Assembly: GCF_042670205.1 (NCBI RefSeq)
Contig: NZ_JBHUWD010000014.1
Coordinates: 1-64,000 of the forward strand
Reading direction: 5' to 3'
DNA: 64,000 bases
Source: Luteimicrobium sp042670205
GTDB lineage: Bacteria > Actinomycetota > Actinomycetes > Actinomycetales > Cellulomonadaceae
The notes below the pieces were generated by a model. That model did not search any database. It was not told the origin of the DNA and was given only the letters and a program-made list of their open reading frames with translations. Of this stretch, positions 59,379-64,000 are shown in pieces. Made by a program: the position numbers and the translations under genes. Every line of letters begins with the position of its first letter. The stretch's first letter is position 1.

Positions 59379-62177
59379 CTACCGTGTCGACGACGGCGCA
59401 GCTCCCGTCGCCGCGCGGCCCGCCTCCAGGCGTGCCACGGGGACGCGGAAGGGCGAGCAGGAGACGTAGTCGAGCCCGGCGTCGTGGAAGAACCGGATCG
59501 ACTCGGGGTCGCCCCCGTGCTCCCCGCACACGCCGAGCTCGAGGCCGGGCTTGGTGGCCCGCGCCTCGTCGACGGCGATCCGCACCAGCCTCCCGACGCC
59601 GTCCGCGTCGATCGTCTCGAACGGCGAGATGGTGAGCACGCCGTTGTCGAGGTAGGTGGTGAAGAGGGTCCGCTCGACGTCGTCGCGCGAGAACCCCCAC
59701 GTGGTCTGCGTGAGGTCGTTGGTGCCGAACGAGAAGAAGTCGGCCTCGGTCGCGATCCGGTGGGCCGTGAGGGCTGCGCGGGGCAGCTCGATCATGGTCC
59801 CGACGGGCACGTCGAGGTCCACCTCGGCGAGCTCGGTGACGCCCCGCACGACGGACTCCACCTCGTCGCGGACGATCTGCAGCTCCCGCACCGACCCGAC
59901 GAGCGGCACCATCACCTCGGGGCGCGGGTCCTTGCCCTCGCGCAGCAGCCCGACGGCCGCCTCGACGATCGCGCGGACCTGCATCGCGAACAGCCCGGGC
60001 ACGAGCAGCCCGAGCCGCACGCCCCGCACCCCGAGCATGGGGTTGGCCTCGTGGAGGCGCTCGAGCGCGGCGAGCTTCTTCTCGTCGGCCGCGAGCTCCT
60101 CGTCGCCGAACCCGACGGGCACGCCGTGGTTCCGCCGGTCGTGCGCGACGGCGATCTTCACCGACAAGGCGGTGTGGTCGGGGAGGAACTCGTGCAGCGG
60201 CGGGTCGAGGAGCCGGATCGTCACGGGCAGCCCGTCCATGGCCTCGAGGAGCCCACGGAAGTCATCGCGTTGGAGGGGGAGGAGCTGGTCGAGGGCGATG
60301 TCGCGCTCGGCGAGGTCCTCCGCAAGGACGATCTGCTCGACCAGAGCGCGCCGCTCGCCGAGGAACATGTGCTCGGTCCGCGCCAGGCCGATGCCCTGCG
60401 CGCCGAGGCGGCGGGCGCGGGCGGCGTCGTCGGGCACGTCGGCGTTGGCCTCGACGCGCAGGCGGCGGCGGGCGTCGGCGTGCCGGAGGAGCCGGTCGAC
60501 GGACCGGACGAGGCTCTCGGTCTGCTCGTCGAGCCCGCGCCCCGAGCCGTCAGCCTCGAGCGCGGCGTCGAGGCCGCCCTCGAGGTACCGCTCGACGGGC
60601 GACGCCACGACCGGCACCGACCCACGGAACACCTCGCCGGTCGAGCCGTCGATGCTGATCTCGTCGCCGCGCTGCAGCACGACCGGATCGCGGCCCGCGG
60701 CCCGGACCGTCACGCTCCCGGCGTCCTCGTCGACGTCGAGCTCCTCCGCCCCGACGACGCACGTCCGCCCCATGCCGCGCGCCACCACGGCCGCGTGCGA
60801 CGTCTTGCCGCCGCGCGACGTGAGGATCCCCTGGGCGGCGATCATCCCGCCGAGGTCGTCGGGGTTGGTCTCGCGGCGCACCAGGATGACGCGCTCGCCG
60901 CGCTCGGCGGCCGCGACGGCGTCCGCCGACCGCAGGACGATCGTCCCGACCGCCGCACCCGGGGACGCGGCCATCCCGGTCGTGAGCGCCGGGGACGCGG
61001 CGCCGTCGTCGCCGGAGCGGGCGAACTGCGGGAACAGCAGCGACGCGAGCTGGTCGCCGGTGACGCGCTGGAGGGCCTCGTCCTCGGTGATGAGCTGCTC
61101 GTCGACGAGCTGCGTCGCGATCCGGAACGCCGCCGCCGGCGTGCGCTTGCCGACACGCGTCTGGAGCATCCACAGGTGCCCGCGCTCGATCGTGAACTCG
61201 ACGTCGCACAGGTCCCGGTAGTGCGTCTCGAGGCGGCGCATGGCCTGCAGGAGCTGGTGGTGCGAGAGCGGGTCGATACGGTGCAGGTCGTCGAGGGACA
61301 GCGTGTTCCGGATGCCGGCGACGACGTCCTCGCCCTGCGCGTTCTGCAGGTAGTCCCCGTACGCGCCGGGGGCGCCGGTGGCCGGGTCGCGCGTGAACGC
61401 GACTCCCGTGCCGCTCGCGTCGCCGAGGTTCCCGAACACCATCGTCACGACGTTCACCGCGGTCCCGAGGTCCTGGGGGATGCGCTCGCGGCGCCGGTAC
61501 AGGCGGGCGCGGTCGGTGTTCCACGAGTCGAAGACGGCGCGGATCGCGAGGTCGAGCTGCTCGCGCGGGTCCTGGGGGAAGTCGCGGCCGGTCCGCTCGG
61601 TCACGATGCGCCGGTAGTTGTCGACGAGGGCGCGCAGGTCGTCGGCCGTGAGGTCGACGTCGGCGACCGGCCCGTCGCCGCTCGCGCGCCCGCGGGCTGC
61701 CTTGGCGTCGTCGAGTGCCGCCGCGAACACCTCGGCCGGGATCCCCAGCACGGTCGCGCCGAACATCTGGATCAGCCGCCGGTACGAGTCCCAGGCGAAC
61801 CGCTCGTCCGACGCCTCCTCCGCGAGGCCCTGCACCGACTGGTCGTTGAGGCCGACGTTGAGGACGGTCTCCATCATCCCGGGCATCGAGAACCGCGCCC
61901 CCGACCGCACCGACACGAGCAGCGGGTCGCGACGGGTGCCGAGCTGCCGCCCGACCTTGTCCTCGAGATGCCGCAGCGCCGTCGTCACCTGCACCCGCAG
62001 CTCGCCCGGCTCGGACCCCTGGGCGAGGTACTCGCGGCACGCCTCGGTCGTGATGGTGAAGCCCGGCGGGACGGGGAGGCCGAGGCGGGTCATCTCGGCC
62101 AGGTTCGCGCCCTTGCCGCCGAGCAGGTCGGCCCGGTCCTTGTCGCCCTGCGTGAAGTCGTACACGTACGTCGTCAT
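59379..62177 (-). CDS. ppdK: Pyruvate, phosphate dikinase
   Basis: This 932-residue enzyme interconverts pyruvate, ATP and phosphate with PEP, AMP and pyrophosphate. The N-terminal ATP-grasp domain (LLGGKGANLAEM, VSVRSGARFSMPGMMET) is followed by the phosphohistidine domain with His461 in LTSRGGKTSHAAVVARGMG. The C-terminal PEP barrel has LGLLVPGLFAMQVRAI, FSFGTNDLTQTTWG and a GVCGEHGGDPESIRF active-site loop with the essential Cys. Length is normal. GGAGGTCC precedes the ATG by six bases. It is a single gene, divergent from the MOSC gene. Confidence 0.96.
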   Translation of the reverse strand: MTTYVYDFTQGDKDRADLLGGKGANLAEMTRLGLPVPPGFTITTEACREYLAQGSEPGELRVQVTTALRHLEDKVGRQLGTRRDPLLVSVRSGARFSMPGMMETVLNVGLNDQSVQGLAEEASDERFAWDSYRRLIQMFGATVLGIPAEVFAAALDDAKAARGRASGDGPVADVDLTADDLRALVDNYRRIVTERTGRDFPQDPREQLDLAIRAVFDSWNTDRARLYRRRERIPQDLGTAVNVVTMVFGNLGDASGTGVAFTRDPATGAPGAYGDYLQNAQGEDVVAGIRNTLSLDDLHRIDPLSHHQLLQAMRRLETHYRDLCDVEFTIERGHLWMLQTRVGKRTPAAAFRIATQLVDEQLITEDEALQRVTGDQLASLLFPQFARSGDDGAASPALTTGMAASPGAAVGTIVLRSADAVAAAERGERVILVRRETNPDDLGGMIAAQGILTSRGGKTSHAAVVARGMGRTCVVGAEELDVDEDAGSVTVRAAGRDPVVLQRGDEISIDGSTGEVFRGSVPVVASPVERYLEGGLDAALEADGSGRGLDEQTESLVRSVDRLLRHADARRRLRVEANADVPDDAARARRLGAQGIGLARTEHMFLGERRALVEQIVLAEDLAERDIALDQLLPLQRDDFRGLLEAMDGLPVTIRLLDPPLHEFLPDHTALSVKIAVAHDRRNHGVPVGFGDEELAADEKKLAALERLHEANPMLGVRGVRLGLLVPGLFAMQVRAIVEAAVGLLREGKDPRPEVMVPLVGSVRELQIVRDEVESVVRGVTELAEVDLDVPVGTMIELPRAALTAHRIATEADFFSFGTNDLTQTTWGFSRDDVERTLFTTYLDNGVLTISPFETIDADGVGRLVRIAVDEARATKPGLELGVCGEHGGDPESIRFFHDAGLDYVSCSPFRVPVARLEAGRAATGAAPSSTR

Positions 62178-62297
62178 GGCGGACCTCCGGCCTCGGCACC
62201 CCTGGGTGCTTCCAGGCTCGACTGCGGCCCACGGTCGCGCAAACGCAGCCGACCGGCGCGCTTGGGCCTGGCACCGGACCGCGCGAGAATGCCGACC

Positions 62298-62978
62298 ATG
62301 CCCTCTGTGCTCCCGGCGTCCGGCACCGTGCTGGCCGTCTGCCGCGTCCACGCCCTCCTGCCCGACGACGGCGCCGTGGGGGTGACCGCGATCGACAAGC
62401 GGCCGGTCGAGGGTCCGGTGCGCGTCCGGACGCTCGGGCTGTTCGCGGACGTCCAGGCCGACCGCGCGCACCACGGCGGCGAGGAGCAGGCCGTCTACGC
62501 GTACTCGCAGGAGGACGCCGACTGGTGGGGCGCCGAGCTCGGCCACACCGTCACGCCCGGGCTCTTCGGCGAGAACCTCCGCGTCGACGGCATCCCCGTG
62601 AGCCGCGCCGTCATGGGGGAGCGGTGGCGCGTCGGGACGGCGCTGCTCGAGGTCACGCACGAGCGGTCTCCCTGCGCGACGTTCGCGCGCCGCATGGGTC
62701 TGCCGCGCTGGGTCAAGCGCTTCACCGACGCCAACCGCGTCGGCTGCTACCTGCGCGTCCTCGAGACGGGGGACCTGCAGGCCGGCGACGAGGTCGTCGT
62801 CGAGCACCGGCCCGACCACGGGGTGACCGTCGCCGACTGGTTCGCGTCACGCACCAGCGCGCACGAGACCCGCGGCGACGTGTCACGGCGCCTGCTCGCC
62901 GCCGAGGCCGCGGGTCAGCTGCGGCTGTCGGACCAGGTGCGCGAACGCGCGAGGCTCGCGGTCGCTCACCCGTCCTAG
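62298..62978 (+). CDS. MOSC-domain protein (YiiM-like)
   Basis: This 226-residue protein has the MOSC pattern: KRPVEGPVRVRTLGLFADVQADRAHHGGEEQAVYAYSQED, GLFGENLRVDGI and ERSPCATFARRMGL with the conserved Cys. A YiiM-type C-terminal helix set follows. MOSC domains move sulfur or bind molybdenum cofactor and detoxify N-hydroxylated compounds; this one may act with molybdoenzymes such as the nitrate reductase. GAGAAT lies seven bases before the ATG (weak leaderless pattern). It overlaps the convergent membrane-protein gene by four bases. Confidence 0.88.
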   Translation: MPSVLPASGTVLAVCRVHALLPDDGAVGVTAIDKRPVEGPVRVRTLGLFADVQADRAHHGGEEQAVYAYSQEDADWWGAELGHTVTPGLFGENLRVDGIPVSRAVMGERWRVGTALLEVTHERSPCATFARRMGLPRWVKRFTDANRVGCYLRVLETGDLQAGDEVVVEHRPDHGVTVADWFASRTSAHETRGDVSRRLLAAEAAGQLRLSDQVRERARLAVAHPS

Positions 62979-63289
62979 GAAGCCGACGCCGTCCGGTCCG
63001 AGAACGCCCACGCGGCACCCGCGGCGACGCCCGCGACCGTGAGCACCGAGGGCCACGCCCCGATCCGCTTCGCGAGCGGGTGCGACAGCCCGAACGCGCC
63101 GACGTAGGTGACGGCGAGCGCCGTCGTCGTCGCCGGGCCCGACCGGGCGAGCCACTGCCGGCCGGCGAGCACGCCGCCCGCCGCGAGGACGACGCCCGCG
63201 AGCGCCCGGACCTTCGTCGCCCGCCCGACGGCGTAGCCCCCGACGAGGGACCCGGCGACGAGGGGAGCGGTGGGGAAGCTGGAAGCCAT
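62975..63289 (-). CDS. Small membrane protein
   Basis: This 104-residue protein has three hydrophobic segments and an LSHPLAKRIGAWPSVL motif between the second and third. I recognise no named family. TAGGGT ends six bases before the ATG, giving a leaderless mRNA. It shares a palindromic TCCTAGGA with the stop of the convergent MOSC gene. Confidence 0.75.
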   Translation of the reverse strand: MASSFPTAPLVAGSLVGGYAVGRATKVRALAGVVLAAGGVLAGRQWLARSGPATTTALAVTYVGAFGLSHPLAKRIGAWPSVLTVAGVAAGAAWAFSDRTASAS

Positions 63290-63389
63290 GTCTCGACCCT
63301 ACGAGCGCTCGATGAGAAATCCCGGCTCGGAGGGTCTGTCCTGGTGTGAGGGTGGGCACACGGCCCGCCCGTGAGCGAAGGAGCCGATC

Positions 63390-63893
63390 ATGGGCAGCAC
63401 CTACCTCGGACTCTGGTACGAGTCGAAGGCCGGGGAGGCCGCGGAGCTGTACGTCTCGATCTTCCCGAACTCGCGGATCATCCAGACGGTGCGCCACGAC
63501 GAGGCGACCCCCGAGCAGGGCCCGGGCGTCGCGGCGACGCCGGGCTCGGTGTTCTTCGTGGACTTCGAGATCGACGGCCTGCACGTCCAGGCGCTCAACG
63601 GTGGTCCGATGTTCCCGCACACCGAGGCCGCGTCGATCGTCGTCGACTGCGACGACCAGGCGCAGGTCGACGAGTACTGGGAGAAGCTGACCGCCGACGG
63701 CGGCGAGCCGGGCCCGTGCGGCTGGCTCAAGGACAAGTTCGGGCTGAGCTGGCAGATCGTGCCGAAGCGGATGGGCGAGATCCTGTCCGACCCGGACCGC
63801 GTCGCGGCGGGCCGCGCGTTCGACGCGATGATGAAGATGGGCAAGCTCGACGTCGCGCAGCTCGAGGCCGCGTTCCGCGGCGAGCAGGGGTAG
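63390..63893 (+). CDS. VOC-family protein (PhnB / 3-demethylubiquinone methyltransferase-like)
   Basis: This 167-residue protein has a vicinal-oxygen-chelate fold of the PhnB-like subgroup: YLGLWYESKAGEAAELYVSIFPNSRI, FFVDFEIDGLHVQALNGGPMFPHTEAASIVVDCDDQ and CGWLKDKFGLSWQIVP. No methyltransferase domain exists, so the database name is misleading. The catalytic role is unknown. AAGGAG lies seven bases before the ATG. Confidence 0.9.
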   Translation: MGSTYLGLWYESKAGEAAELYVSIFPNSRIIQTVRHDEATPEQGPGVAATPGSVFFVDFEIDGLHVQALNGGPMFPHTEAASIVVDCDDQAQVDEYWEKLTADGGEPGPCGWLKDKFGLSWQIVPKRMGEILSDPDRVAAGRAFDAMMKMGKLDVAQLEAAFRGEQG

Positions 63894-63900
63894 CGGTCGC

Positions 63901-63961
63901 GTCGAACCGACGCGAATCGTCGTCTCCGGGCGGCACGAGCGACGATCCGCGTCAGCTCGAC
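63901..63961. repeat. Imperfect 22-bp inverted repeat downstream of the VOC gene
   Basis: Arms 63901-63922 and 63940-63961 match at 19 of 22 positions. All three mismatches would be G-U pairs in an RNA copied from the plus strand (minus-sense RNA), so a minus-strand transcript could fold completely. It may be a terminator for a gene beyond the window, or a dispersed repeat. The remaining bases to 64000 show no gene. Confidence 0.6.
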
Positions 63962-64000
63962 GGAGGTGTCCGCCGCGCGGTGAGTGTCAGGCGCCGGGCG

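Overview
The window is a gene-dense, very GC-rich stretch of a bacterial chromosome with no rRNA, tRNA, phage or insertion-sequence genes that I can recognise. Several traits point to an actinobacterium, probably of the Micrococcales (Cellulomonas/Promicromonospora-like); this is inferred from gene content, not from a marker gene. They are an F420-type (deazaflavin) nitroreductase and a luciferase-like monooxygenase, an ECF42-type sigma factor with its DGPF partner, an ATP-dependent DNA ligase, a secreted GH65 enzyme, frequent GTG starts, and at least 16 genes whose start codon lies 6-7 bases after a TANNNT box (leaderless transcripts).

Layout. 1-5011: a ribose/galactose-type sugar ABC transporter (ATPase, permease, binding lipoprotein) divergent from its LacI-type regulator, with two near-identical operators between them. 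5022-7592: response regulator, sensor kinase and histidine phosphatase in one operon, divergent from 7716-9903, an overlapping trio (GT2 glycosyltransferase, DUF2064 transferase, methyltransferase). After an amino-acid permease come a membrane-anchored molybdopterin oxidoreductase with a membrane partner, then a second overlapping trio (GT87-like mannosyltransferase, methylthioadenosine phosphorylase-like enzyme, NAD-epimerase; 13167-16542). 16824-21602: a 1061-residue membrane glycosidase-like protein and an ABC pair. 21759-25049: a COG4315 lipoprotein, a non-coding block of inverted 21-bp repeat arrays around a hairpin, and a TetR/MFS efflux pair. 25043-29284: a 1413-residue nitrate reductase-flavoprotein fusion. 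29466-33398: a secreted GH65 enzyme with carbohydrate-binding modules. 33417-39115: small metabolic genes, including a DJ-1/PfpI gene interrupted by one stop codon. 39129-43096: a BceAB-like four-gene unit (ABC ATPase, FtsX permease, kinase, LuxR regulator). 43265-50794: permease, ECF42 sigma and DGPF pair, two epimerases, and F420-linked enzymes with a TetR regulator. 50921-55382: hemerythrin, DUF6584, DUF488, then the DNA ligase locus. 55429-63893: TetR with a DUF1772 membrane protein, a PRPP synthetase paralogue, a GNAT, pyruvate phosphate dikinase, MOSC and VOC proteins.

The most unusual locus is 52456-54068. The 3' end of the ATP-dependent DNA ligase gene occurs three times: once in the intact gene and twice as 245-bp fragments. 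Between the copies sit two small, lower-GC, independently promoted genes that I do not recognise. All three copies begin next to the stop codon of a convergent gene and stop matching the ligase at exactly the same base. This is the expected footprint of repeated insertion of cargo cassettes into the ligase gene, each bringing a replacement 3' end.

Other notable points are the conserved-looking sugar/nucleoside cluster at 7716-16542, which has no obvious described function, and the inverted repeat arrays at 22401-22866.
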